NCBI GenBank assembly: GCA_007132865.1
Contig: SLNU01000019.1
Span: 1-5,530 of the forward strand
DNA length: 5,530 nucleotides
From: Bacteroidales bacterium
GTDB lineage: Bacteria > Bacteroidota > Bacteroidia > Bacteroidales > UBA7960
Reading direction: 5' to 3'
Position 1 is the first letter of the stretch; every line of letters begins with the position of its first letter. The position numbers were made by a program, and so were the translations under genes. This document shows positions 1-5,530 of this stretch, in pieces. The notes below the pieces were generated by a model. It was not told the DNA's origin and searched no databases. It was given only the letters and a program-made list of their open reading frames with translations.

Positions 1-3000
1 AAGCTACGAGCAAATTACCCGCTTGAGCCAATGATTCCAGCCTTGCCTGCCTTGCCCTTTCCCTCTCGGCCATATCTGCTGCCCGATCTTTGTTTTTCTC
101 GGCCTGTTCAAGTTCCCGTTCCGCTATTTCCAACCTGTTTGCGTGGCCCTCTTTTGCAAGCTTCAATTCCTCCTCGTATGCCTTTCGTGCGCTATCAACC
201 TCTTGCTCCGATGCCCTTACGGCTGCATCAGCCTGTTGCTGCCTTGCCTGAATAATCATCGATATATTGTCCAACGCAAATTGTACGCTATCCCGAACCA
301 ACTCCTTCGTATTATCCGACATTTTAATACCGACCAACTCCCAAAAGTCTTCTGGCCGGTCTTTCCCCATTTCGTCAATCTTGCGTTGCGTTTCAAGTAT
401 GAGGTTTTCTACAATAGCTACCTCCGTCTCCGTCATCAATTCCCCATACTGTTGTTGAAGTTTAAGCCGCTCGGTGTAGTATTCCAAATCCTGTTTAAGA
501 CGGAAGCGCTGTTGTTCGGCTTGTGTCCTTGCCATTACATTGAACTCGCTTTCCTCCAAAACAAGGCGGTCATTAAGTGCCTGTTCTGCCGCTTGCATTT
601 CTGCGTGTCTACGCTCCCGCTCGGCCTCTGCCCTGATTTCCTCTCTCTTGCGTTCAATATCTATCAACTCATCTGTGTACCATTGCTCAATTGCCAACAA
701 CAATTCTTTATCCTCACCAGCCAACGCCTTCCGGTCTTCATATACTTGGCGCAACTCGGTCAAACGTTTTTGTTCTTCCGTTTGTGTAAGTTCAAGCAAT
801 AAATCAAACCGCTCTTTTTCCCGGTCGTATAGCCATTGATAATGATCGTCTGCTATTTGTCGGATTTCTCTGTTAGCACGCTCCATTATCAATTCCCGCT
901 GTTTTGGGTCTTCCACGGTTTCCAATTCCATAGCAGCCAGTTCTTTTACTTGCTGCTGTCGAATATTCATATATTTCAACGCTGCACGCTCCCGGTCTTT
1001 ATCAGTCTTTGCATCATCCCGTGCTTGCTCTGCACGCAACACCGCCAATTCAAGCGTTGCCCTTTTTTCGGATATTAACTTTTCTCTTGCTGCTGCCTTT
1101 TCTGACTCCATGCGTTCACGTATGCGCCGTTGCTCGTTCGTGTGGTGAACATCCAACGAGTGTTCAATATCCTCGACAGATTCTCGCATGTTGGAATAAT
1201 GTTCCCGTGCTTTTTGAAGCTTCTCTCTTTGTTCGGCCAACTCCTCCTCGCTCTTATTCATTTCCTGCATAAGCGCAAGCACACGGCTTTGCTCCAGCAT
1301 CTGTTGGCGTGCTATCTCTGTTCGGTGTTTGGCGTTGCGCAGTAACGCTTCCATGAGGCCTTTTTCTGCCTTTTCAATATCCTCCGTTGCAGCCCCGGAA
1401 GCCTTTAACAACTCAATGCGCCTTTTTTCGGCTTTTTCATAGCGTTCAATAGCTGAAGTTGCCAACTCCATTTCGAGGTTCAACCTGCGCTGTGTTTGTG
1501 TAGTTTTTTCAAGTTCTGATTGTAACCCGCCAGCCTCTTTGCTCACTAATCCAAACATTCTGCCGACACTCCGAAACAAATTGACAACACGCTCCCAATG
1601 CCGAATAAGTACAACCACCACCCCAACTATTGCTCCAATTATTGCCAACAACCACCCAAACACAGGTATTCCATATACAGCCCGGGAAAACGCCCTTACT
1701 GCTACCGTCCAAGCAACAGTAGCCCCGGTAGCTGCTGTCTTTGCAACGGTAGCCCCCGTTGCCGCTGCTGTTGTTTGCGTGGTTGCAACGGCTTGTGCCC
1801 TTTGTGCCCGCACATTGAGCCATGTCTGTACAGCATTGTACTTTTTGACCGCCGTTTCCTTTGCCCAAATAACGATGCCTTTTATTTTTGTTGCAAGAAC
1901 ACGAACATGCCCCTTATGATACACTTGCTCAAGTTGCTGTAATGCAGTAGTGACAGCCATCATTGAGTAAATGTTCTGCTGCACGGTTTGTAGGTGTTTG
2001 CTCTCTATTCCAAGCAAATTGAACGAACCCGCAACCAACTGTACGCTTGCCGCTGCCCCACGTGCCGAGCCGCTAATCATTTCAAAGGTGTCCATTCCGT
2101 GCGCCTCAACCTCATACCTGTATTTTTGCATACGGTCGGTCAACTCCCCAATGGCTATCTCTACATCTTTGATTTCATCTTGGCTGAGGCCTTCAAAGGG
2201 CATTGCTTTGAGTTGTTGTAGTTCTTGCTGCATTTCCCGCATAGACATCGTTGCGTTCCGTATGCCTTCTGCATATTGCCCCACTTTCAATTGATGCTGT
2301 CCGGTGGCCTGTTGCATGCGGGTCATTTGCGCATAAATTGCCCGTGCTTGCCTTTCCATAGCACGGCCCTCCTCCGTATTATGCCTTTGCTCATGGCTCA
2401 TTTCGTTGAGTTCTTTTTTCATGAGCCTGTAACGTGCCGACAGTTGGGTGTAGCTGCCTTCTTGCGACCGGGATATTTGAGCATTTGCCTGAGCCTCAAT
2501 ATTCATTTCTCGCTGCTCGTATCGCAGTTGTTGTAACTGCTGGGCTGCCTCTTTTCCTTGCTGTGTTTTCAGCCGGTCGATTTGTGCTTCAATACGTGAT
2601 GCTTGGTTTTTCTCGGTTATCAACTGCCGCATATTTGCCAACTGCCGTTCTTGCTCTTTACCGTGCTTTGTTTGCATTTGTGATAGTTGGGCTGCTGTGC
2701 GTGATGTTTGGTTGTTTTTTTGCTGTTGTGCCTGTACTTCGGCAAGTTGTTTTGCAACAATGCCTTGTGACTTTTCCAAACGCTCTTTAGCAGCCGCCAA
2801 AGCTTTTACTTCTTTTGCGCTCGCTTGTAAAACCTTTCGGCCTTCTTCCTGAGTTACGTTCGCCTTTTGCGTTGATTGCTGGATATCTTTGGCTGATTTT
2901 GTAACCGCCTTGCCAATGTTTTGCATATACTTCTCCATTGACTGAAGCTGCTTTATCAACTCCCGAATAACCCCATCATCTTCGAACAGGTCGCTTGCTT

Positions 3001-3019
3001 TTATTGGATTTTCTGCCAT
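1..3019 (-). CDS. Phage tail tape measure protein (N-terminal 1006 residues, 3' end outside window)
   Basis: Tape measure proteins fill the tail lumen, set tail length during assembly and are ejected with the DNA. The frame is open from ATG 3019-3017 to the window edge. An in-frame TGA at 3025-3023 lies two codons upstream, so no earlier start is possible. Residues 15-300 are Gln/Lys/Glu/Ala-rich, helical and coiled-coil-like, with a 35-residue duplication at 103-172. Residues 315-360 are milder and hydrophobic. Residues 410-445 are Ala/Thr/Val-rich with a 10-residue tandem repeat, followed by one membrane-like stretch at about 450-472 (GIPVFGWLLAIIG and onward) and RHW. Residues 495-1000 are again highly charged coiled coil, ending in an ARQARLESLAQAGNLLVA-type segment that usually precedes the C-terminal domain in Bacteroidota tape measures. 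No lysozyme or peptidase motif is visible in this part. The start overlaps the upstream frame by 44 bases, and no Shine-Dalgarno sequence is seen. The family call is from architecture and position, without a search. Confidence 0.93.
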   Translation of the reverse strand, partial: MAENPIKASDLFEDDGVIRELIKQLQSMEKYMQNIGKAVTKSAKDIQQSTQKANVTQEEGRKVLQASAKEVKALAAAKERLEKSQGIVAKQLAEVQAQQQKNNQTSRTAAQLSQMQTKHGKEQERQLANMRQLITEKNQASRIEAQIDRLKTQQGKEAAQQLQQLRYEQREMNIEAQANAQISRSQEGSYTQLSARYRLMKKELNEMSHEQRHNTEEGRAMERQARAIYAQMTRMQQATGQHQLKVGQYAEGIRNATMSMREMQQELQQLKAMPFEGLSQDEIKDVEIAIGELTDRMQKYRYEVEAHGMDTFEMISGSARGAAASVQLVAGSFNLLGIESKHLQTVQQNIYSMMAVTTALQQLEQVYHKGHVRVLATKIKGIVIWAKETAVKKYNAVQTWLNVRAQRAQAVATTQTTAAATGATVAKTAATGATVAWTVAVRAFSRAVYGIPVFGWLLAIIGAIVGVVVVLIRHWERVVNLFRSVGRMFGLVSKEAGGLQSELEKTTQTQRRLNLEMELATSAIERYEKAEKRRIELLKASGAATEDIEKAEKGLMEALLRNAKHRTEIARQQMLEQSRVLALMQEMNKSEEELAEQREKLQKAREHYSNMRESVEDIEHSLDVHHTNEQRRIRERMESEKAAAREKLISEKRATLELAVLRAEQARDDAKTDKDRERAALKYMNIRQQQVKELAAMELETVEDPKQRELIMERANREIRQIADDHYQWLYDREKERFDLLLELTQTEEQKRLTELRQVYEDRKALAGEDKELLLAIEQWYTDELIDIERKREEIRAEAERERRHAEMQAAEQALNDRLVLEESEFNVMARTQAEQQRFRLKQDLEYYTERLKLQQQYGELMTETEVAIVENLILETQRKIDEMGKDRPEDFWELVGIKMSDNTKELVRDSVQFALDNISMIIQARQQQADAAVRASEQEVDSARKAYEEELKLAKEGHANRLEIAERELEQAEKNKDRAADMAERERARQARLESLAQAGNLLVA
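1706..1765 (-). repeat. Two-copy 30-base repeat encoding AATGATVAKT / AATGATVAWT
   Basis: Residues 419-428 and 429-438 of the tape measure protein match at 9 of 10 positions. The codons differ at several third positions, so the duplication is not recent. It lies in an Ala/Thr/Val-rich region directly before the single membrane-like stretch. Such low-complexity Ala-Thr repeats next to a hydrophobic segment are common in tape measure proteins. Confidence 0.8.
2504..2713 (-). repeat. 35-residue tandem duplication in the tape measure coiled coil
   Basis: Residues 103-137 (NQTSRTAAQLSQMQTKHGKE and onward) and 138-172 (NQASRIEAQIDRLKTQQGKE and onward) are adjacent and align without gaps, with 14 of 35 positions identical by hand count. 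Shared positions include NQ.SR, AQ, T, GKE, QL and R. The unit is five heptads long, so a duplication keeps the coiled-coil phase. DNA copies are 2713-2609 and 2608-2504. The preceding segment (about 65-102) has a looser SQG...KQL pattern that may be an older third copy with a length change. Confidence 0.6.
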
Positions 3020-3314
3020 GTTTCACTACTGCGTTATAGAACTCAAAAACTGTCATTTGTTTTGCCTGTAACCCTTGTGAACTGATATAAAAGCAGGCAT
3101 CCTCAAACGCTTTAATAAACAACCGCTCCGCTGACTGCTGCCCCGCAAACAATATCGGGTTTGAAAAAATAAGCAGTCTGTCTTCTATCTTTTTGCTGTT
3201 CGTTTCTTTTCCGGTTATTATTTCCTCGCATAATGCAAGAACGTATTCCTTCATTTTCAGGTAAAACATCTTGCTCTGCACATCATCAAATTTCCCTGGC
3301 CAATACGTATTCAA
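2976..3314 (-). CDS. Tail assembly chaperone, downstream (gpT-like) frame, probably made by -1 frameshift
   Basis: This 112-codon frame sits immediately before the tape measure gene, where the T part of a G-T tail chaperone is expected. It has no ATG at its beginning: the first candidate start is TTG at 3314-3312, which forms a TTGA overlap with the stop of the 140-residue gene, and the first ATG is codon 16. The frame is open further upstream, back to a TGA at 3356-3354, across the A10 run. Two routes of expression are possible: a -1 frameshift from the upstream gene, which I prefer, or coupled initiation at TTG. The protein is helical (MFYLKMKEYVLALCEEIITG, then SAERLFIKAFEDACFYISSQ) and ends in a basic tail, KSNKSKRPVRR. 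I do not recognise the sequence itself. The role is inferred from position and frame layout. Its last 44 bases overlap the tape measure start. Confidence 0.75.
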   Translation of the reverse strand: MNTYWPGKFDDVQSKMFYLKMKEYVLALCEEIITGKETNSKKIEDRLLIFSNPILFAGQQSAERLFIKAFEDACFYISSQGLQAKQMTVFEFYNAVVKHGRKSNKSKRPVRR

Positions 3315-3733
3315 GCCATTCCTACTTTTTTTTTTACCCCATCTATCATTCTGTCAAGCCACCTGCGACTTAGATTTTTGTGTAACCTGTCACGAAGTGC
3401 GCTATTGCCTTCGTCTGACAAATCCGTATGTGCCTTGCCATTAACCGAATATACCAACGCACAAAACGCAAGGTCTTTTGGGGTAATGCACTCCATAACA
3501 TACCGGACGTTTTGCCGAAGGTTTTGCGCTTCTATGGCTGCCTTTTCATACAATTTGTTTTCAATGTATGTTTGAATTCTTGCCGCATGCCTGTCTGCGT
3601 CTTCTACTGTCGAACCTATACCGGCATCAATCAGCAAAAACCTCTGAAAAACATTAAAGCGAACCACCGGCAACTCCAATATGTCGCCATCATAATATTC
3701 AATCACTAACCCGCCAACCTTTACTTTTTTCAT
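3311..3733 (-). CDS. Putative tail assembly chaperone (gpG-like), 140 residues
   Basis: In siphophages the G-type chaperone binds the tape measure protein and recruits tail tube subunits. This gene has the right size and lies two frames upstream of the tape measure gene. The start is ATG 3733-3731, overlapping the previous stop as ATGA. The N-terminus is a short beta segment (MKKVKVGGLVIEYYDGDILEL), followed by RFNVFQRFLLIDAGIGSTVED at about 25-45, then helices through residue 80, ITPKDLAFCALVYSVNGK at 83-100, DLSDEG at 104-109 and a basic C-terminal helix ending VKKKVGMA. I have a memory-level resemblance to unannotated Bacteroidota prophage proteins with the RFN.FQ...LIDAGIGS pattern next to tape measure genes. 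The three AAA lysine codons 134-136 form the A10 slippery run. The chaperone role is inferred from context, since this family varies greatly in sequence. Confidence 0.8.
   Translation of the reverse strand: MKKVKVGGLVIEYYDGDILELPVVRFNVFQRFLLIDAGIGSTVEDADRHAARIQTYIENKLYEKAAIEAQNLRQNVRYVMECITPKDLAFCALVYSVNGKAHTDLSDEGNSALRDRLHKNLSRRWLDRMIDGVKKKVGMA
3326..3335 (-). promoter_or_regulatory. Slippery A10 run, candidate -1 ribosomal frameshift site
   Basis: On the coding strand the run reads GTA AAA AAA AAA GTA in the frame of the upstream gene, so it contains the -1 slip heptamer A AAA AAA. It lies five codons before the upstream stop. The downstream frame, in the -1 phase, is open from 3353 through the run. 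A weak stem, TGGC at 3318-3315 with GCCA at 3300-3297, begins 7 bases after the run, but four base pairs with a 14-base loop is little support. Runs of A can be slippery without a stimulator. Transcriptional slippage on A10 would be an alternative way to make the same fusion. Confidence 0.6.
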
Positions 3734-4293
3734 ACTGCTGGTATGTTTTTGATTCTCGATGTAAATGTAAGCTGTCCTTCAAACCTCACCGCTCCATACG
3801 GATAAAGCAAATACTTTTCCTGATATCCCTCCTGCATGTACTGTGCAAAAACATCTCTTGCCCCTTCGGATATTCCCTCTATCGTGTAACTGCCATTGAC
3901 AATGCTTATTTTTTCGGTCAGCAGCGTCAGGATTTCCTCTTTTATGGCCTCTGTTTCGACTGCGGCCGAATCCGGATATATTTTCGCAATATTGAACCAA
4001 AACACAAGCCCATACCGGGCACGGATTAACGCATGGCTGCCCTTTGACCATTTGGCAAATGTGTATTTTGGTGCTATGTCAAAAAAACAATAATTGCCAA
4101 GCGTGTCGTCTGGCATTACGTATTTGTATTCGCTGCCAATGTAAATGGCGGGAATGGATTTGCCCCCGTGCTTTATTTCAACCACCTTGCCGCAAGAATA
4201 ATCAAGCCACGTCAGGCCTGCCTTAATCTTTGCCTGTAACTCTGATAGCACCAAGTCTATCATTCGTGGATTTGTTGGAACTGGAATACTCAT
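3730..4293 (-). CDS. Putative tail terminator / tail completion protein, 187 residues
   Basis: Tail terminators cap the finished tail tube and dock it to the head connector. The gene follows the gp10-like tail completion gene and precedes the chaperones, which is the usual slot. The start is ATG 4293-4291 in an ATGA overlap, and the stop overlaps the next gene as ATGA. The N-terminal helix MIDLVLSELQAKIKAGLTWLDYSCGKV (11-37) is followed by a strand with IPAIYIGSEYKYVMPDDTLGNYCFFDI (47-73), then a core strand LVFWFNI (96-102), a helix TEAIKEEILTLLTEKI (114-129) and a late YLLYPYGAVRFEGQLTF strand pair (161-177). This helix / strand / helix / strand order suits an alpha-beta terminator fold. 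I recall similar unannotated Bacteroidota prophage proteins with the GLTWLD and LPDD.LGN patterns. The alternative is a major tail protein, but the fold order fits that less well. Confidence 0.72.
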   Translation of the reverse strand: MSIPVPTNPRMIDLVLSELQAKIKAGLTWLDYSCGKVVEIKHGGKSIPAIYIGSEYKYVMPDDTLGNYCFFDIAPKYTFAKWSKGSHALIRARYGLVFWFNIAKIYPDSAAVETEAIKEEILTLLTEKISIVNGSYTIEGISEGARDVFAQYMQEGYQEKYLLYPYGAVRFEGQLTFTSRIKNIPAV

Positions 4294-4736
4294 GTCAATG
4301 CGGCTTTTACAAACACTTTATACAACTCCGGCAATAGCATTTCCTCTTTGATAACTTGTAAATGTTCGTCTGTTAGTGCCATCACCCCATCGCCATATCG
4401 TGTCTTCAACTTTTCTGTCTTCTCATCTGTTGCCACAATTTCAAACTCTTGTTTTGACACTTCTATGCGAAACGATTTATGAAATGCGCCGGTATCACGC
4501 AATGTAACCCTGTCAGTAGGTTGCCCTTTGGCCTTTTTGATTTTGATTGTCACAGGTGAGTAGGGGTCATACTCCGCAATGATTTTGCCGTCCGACCCCC
4601 TTCTGCCTTCTCCATACAACTGTTCTTCCGTTACGTATGTAACAATTTCTTGCTGTCTGTTCTCAACAACCTCAAGAATTGTCCGTCCCGGGTTAAACTC
4701 TTGCAAAGCACGTATTTTGTCCTTGATGCGCTTCAT
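4290..4736 (-). CDS. Virion morphogenesis / tail completion protein (gpG-Mu or HK97 gp10-like), 148 residues
   Basis: Proteins of this type act at the head-tail joint or in tail completion. The key signature is LRDTGAFHKSF at 79-89, the L.DTG...S turn found in the Mu gpG-like virion morphogenesis and HK97 gp10-like families. It is preceded by EYDPYSPVTIKIKKAKGQPTDRV at 55-77, a lead-in (P.T...K...G.PT..V.L.DTG) that I associate with Bacteroidota prophage members. After it come the strand FRIEVSKQEFEIVATD and the YGDGVMALTDEHLQVIKEEMLLP segment near the C-terminus. The length fits these families. The start is ATG 4736-4734, overlapping the upstream TGA as ATGA, and the stop overlaps the next ATG the same way. 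The first 35 residues are a charged helix. The choice between the Mu-type and the HK97-type subfamily is not decided by the sequence alone. Confidence 0.75.
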   Translation of the reverse strand: MKRIKDKIRALQEFNPGRTILEVVENRQQEIVTYVTEEQLYGEGRRGSDGKIIAEYDPYSPVTIKIKKAKGQPTDRVTLRDTGAFHKSFRIEVSKQEFEIVATDEKTEKLKTRYGDGVMALTDEHLQVIKEEMLLPELYKVFVKAALT

Positions 4737-5530
4737 ATTGTGCCATATCTGAGGCTTTTCCTTTTTTTGCTGAATACCAGATTGTCCAGTTTATTCGTGT
4801 CCAGAACAATCCCTTTCAACACCTGCTCATATTCGTATTTCAACCCTGACTTCTTAACAGACGTGCTATCACCGTCTATCTCGTACAGTATCTCCATTTT
4901 CTTAAACGCAATACCTTCTTTGCCAATGCGTGATTCCGGGTTAAAAGCCATTGTACGCAGAATATTGATAGCAACCTGTTTAGCAATCAAATCCTGCAAT
5001 TGATGTTTTTGGTCAATCAAAAAGTCGGTAAAGTCCGTTGTTGCGTTAAGATGCAGATTGATTCCGGATGTTTGATTTTGCTCATACCGCTCCCCATCCT
5101 TTTCAACGTATGGTGCTGCGGCAAGGTAGCGTCCAAAATATAACTGATATTGATCCGACACAATGGCCTTTGTTTCTACCGCAGGCTGTATGGATATGTA
5201 GTAAGTGCCGCCTTGCTTGTCCAGTTTCCAGTTAAGCGTATGCCATTTGATACGGTTTGCATCAGATTGTATTGTTGTTTCTTGAAGGGTTTGGTTGGTG
5301 CTGTTATGTTCGAGTGTTATTGTAACATCGGTGGTTGTTTTTAGCCAGATACCGATGCGCTGTATGTTTGCCACGATACCAAATGCGGGCAACAATCGTA
5401 GTGCGACCCCGTGTTTTTCTCCTGCTTTGATTTCGATAGTGCCTTCGTGCTTCATGTCATACAGCACTTTATTCTGCAATATCCCACTTGCCGCTTGCGA
5501 TGCAAGTTTTTCTGTAAGCAGGCGTTGTAC
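4733..5530 (-). CDS. Beta-rich phage structural protein of unknown function (3' part, 265 codons visible)
   Basis: The frame is open to the window edge, so the gene starts outside. A TTG at 5479 could be read as a start, but the 17 codons before it (VQRLLTEKLASQAASGI) continue a plausible amphipathic helix, so I treat the gene as 5' truncated by the window. Visible residues 30-120 are beta-strand-rich (TIEIKAGEKHGVALRLLPAFGIVANIQRIGIWLKTTTDVTITLEHN and so on, then GGTYYISIQPAV), suggesting a jelly-roll or carbohydrate-binding-like sandwich. Residues 155-200 are helical (FLIDQKHQLQDLIAKQVAINILRTM), and the C-terminus is basic (FSKKRKSLRYGTI). I recall no named family, only similar hypothetical proteins beside head-tail genes in Bacteroidota prophages. 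The stop overlaps the next ATG as ATGA, so it belongs to the same unit. A head-tail adaptor or capsid-associated role is a guess. Confidence 0.7.
   Translation of the reverse strand, partial: VQRLLTEKLASQAASGILQNKVLYDMKHEGTIEIKAGEKHGVALRLLPAFGIVANIQRIGIWLKTTTDVTITLEHNSTNQTLQETTIQSDANRIKWHTLNWKLDKQGGTYYISIQPAVETKAIVSDQYQLYFGRYLAAAPYVEKDGERYEQNQTSGINLHLNATTDFTDFLIDQKHQLQDLIAKQVAINILRTMAFNPESRIGKEGIAFKKMEILYEIDGDSTSVKKSGLKYEYEQVLKGIVLDTNKLDNLVFSKKRKSLRYGTI

Larger units (their letters stand above)
2976..3733 (-). other. Predicted -1 frameshift fusion product (G-T chaperone, about 252 residues)
   Basis: A slip of one base backward on the A10 run after Lys136 would continue as Ser-Arg-Asn-Gly, then Leu-Asn-Thr-Tyr-Trp of the downstream frame, to the stop at 2978-2976. 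The product is 136 residues from the upstream gene, 4 linker residues and 112 downstream codons. In lambda and many other long-tailed phages, the minor frameshifted G-T protein is needed in a set ratio to G for tail assembly. What is seen is the open frame and the run of A. That the slip occurs, and how often, is inferred. If the true genome had eleven A residues here, the two frames would simply be one gene. Confidence 0.6.

Noticed and set aside
143..802. A 219-codon open frame on the plus strand
   Set aside because: It lies wholly antisense to the tape measure frame, whose GAA, CAA, GCA and AAA-rich codons give few stops on the other strand. Its translation is rich in Leu, Cys, Phe and Pro with no domain pattern.
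1509..1942. Open frames on both strands over the Ala/Thr repeat (119 codons minus, 126 and 114 plus)
   Set aside because: They are out-of-frame shadows of the repeat region of the tape measure. The Cys/Gly- or Thr/Ala-rich translations reflect the repeated codons.
1971..2790. Plus-strand frames of 75 to 118 codons
   Set aside because: All are antisense to the coiled-coil part of the tape measure, which runs unbroken beneath them.
3320..3340. The T-run on the plus strand as a terminator
   Set aside because: No GC-rich stem precedes it on the plus strand, the genes run the other way, and the run lies inside a reading frame.
3378..4226. Short frames inside the chaperone and terminator genes (65 and 93 codons at 3378-3709 plus, 65 and 60 codons at 3896-4226 plus, 90 codons at 3779-4051 minus)
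   Set aside because: They overlap well-formed genes that fit the tightly overlapped minus-strand series, and their translations show no plausible fold pattern.
4650..5344. Plus-strand frames of 117 and 64 codons near the right end
   Set aside because: They are antisense to the beta-rich protein and the tail completion gene, and have no support beyond being open.
5477..5479. TTG at 5479 as the start of the right-hand gene
   Set aside because: The frame stays open for 17 more codons to the window edge with protein-like sequence, so the start most likely lies outside.

Overview
The window looks like a piece of a tailed-phage or prophage structural module, probably from a Bacteroidota host. All genes lie on the minus strand, so the transcript runs from base 5530 down to base 1. 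The host guess rests on three things: the proteins resemble head-tail and tail proteins I know from Bacteroidota prophages, no start is preceded by a clear Shine-Dalgarno sequence, and GC content looks moderate by eye. No database search was possible. The window cannot show whether this is a free phage, an intact prophage or a remnant, but every frame is intact, which argues against decay.

Reading in the direction of transcription: (1) 5530-4733 is the 3' part of a beta-rich structural protein of unknown function, open through the window edge. (2) 4736-4290 is a 148-residue tail-completion or virion-morphogenesis-like protein. (3) 4293-3730 is a 187-residue protein that is probably the tail terminator. 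(4) 3733-3311 is a 140-residue protein in the position of a tail assembly chaperone (the lambda gpG position). (5) 3314-2976 is a 112-codon frame in the gpT position with no ATG at its beginning. (6) 3019-1 is the first 1006 codons of a tape measure protein that leaves the window.

There is no intergenic DNA. Consecutive genes overlap by 4 bases (ATGA three times, TTGA once), and the last pair overlaps by 44 bases. The whole window therefore appears to be one polycistronic unit with coupled translation. I see no promoter, terminator, tRNA, insertion sequence or CRISPR inside it.

The most interesting point is a run of ten A residues on the coding strand at 3335-3326, at the end of gene 4. The frame of gene 5 is open across this run, and a -1 slip there would join genes 4 and 5 into a protein of about 252 residues. 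This is the classic G / G-T tail chaperone arrangement, directly upstream of the tape measure gene. Together the genes would complete the head-tail joint, cap the tail, chaperone the tape measure protein and set tail length. A recognisable major tail tube gene is missing from its usual place between the terminator and the chaperones.
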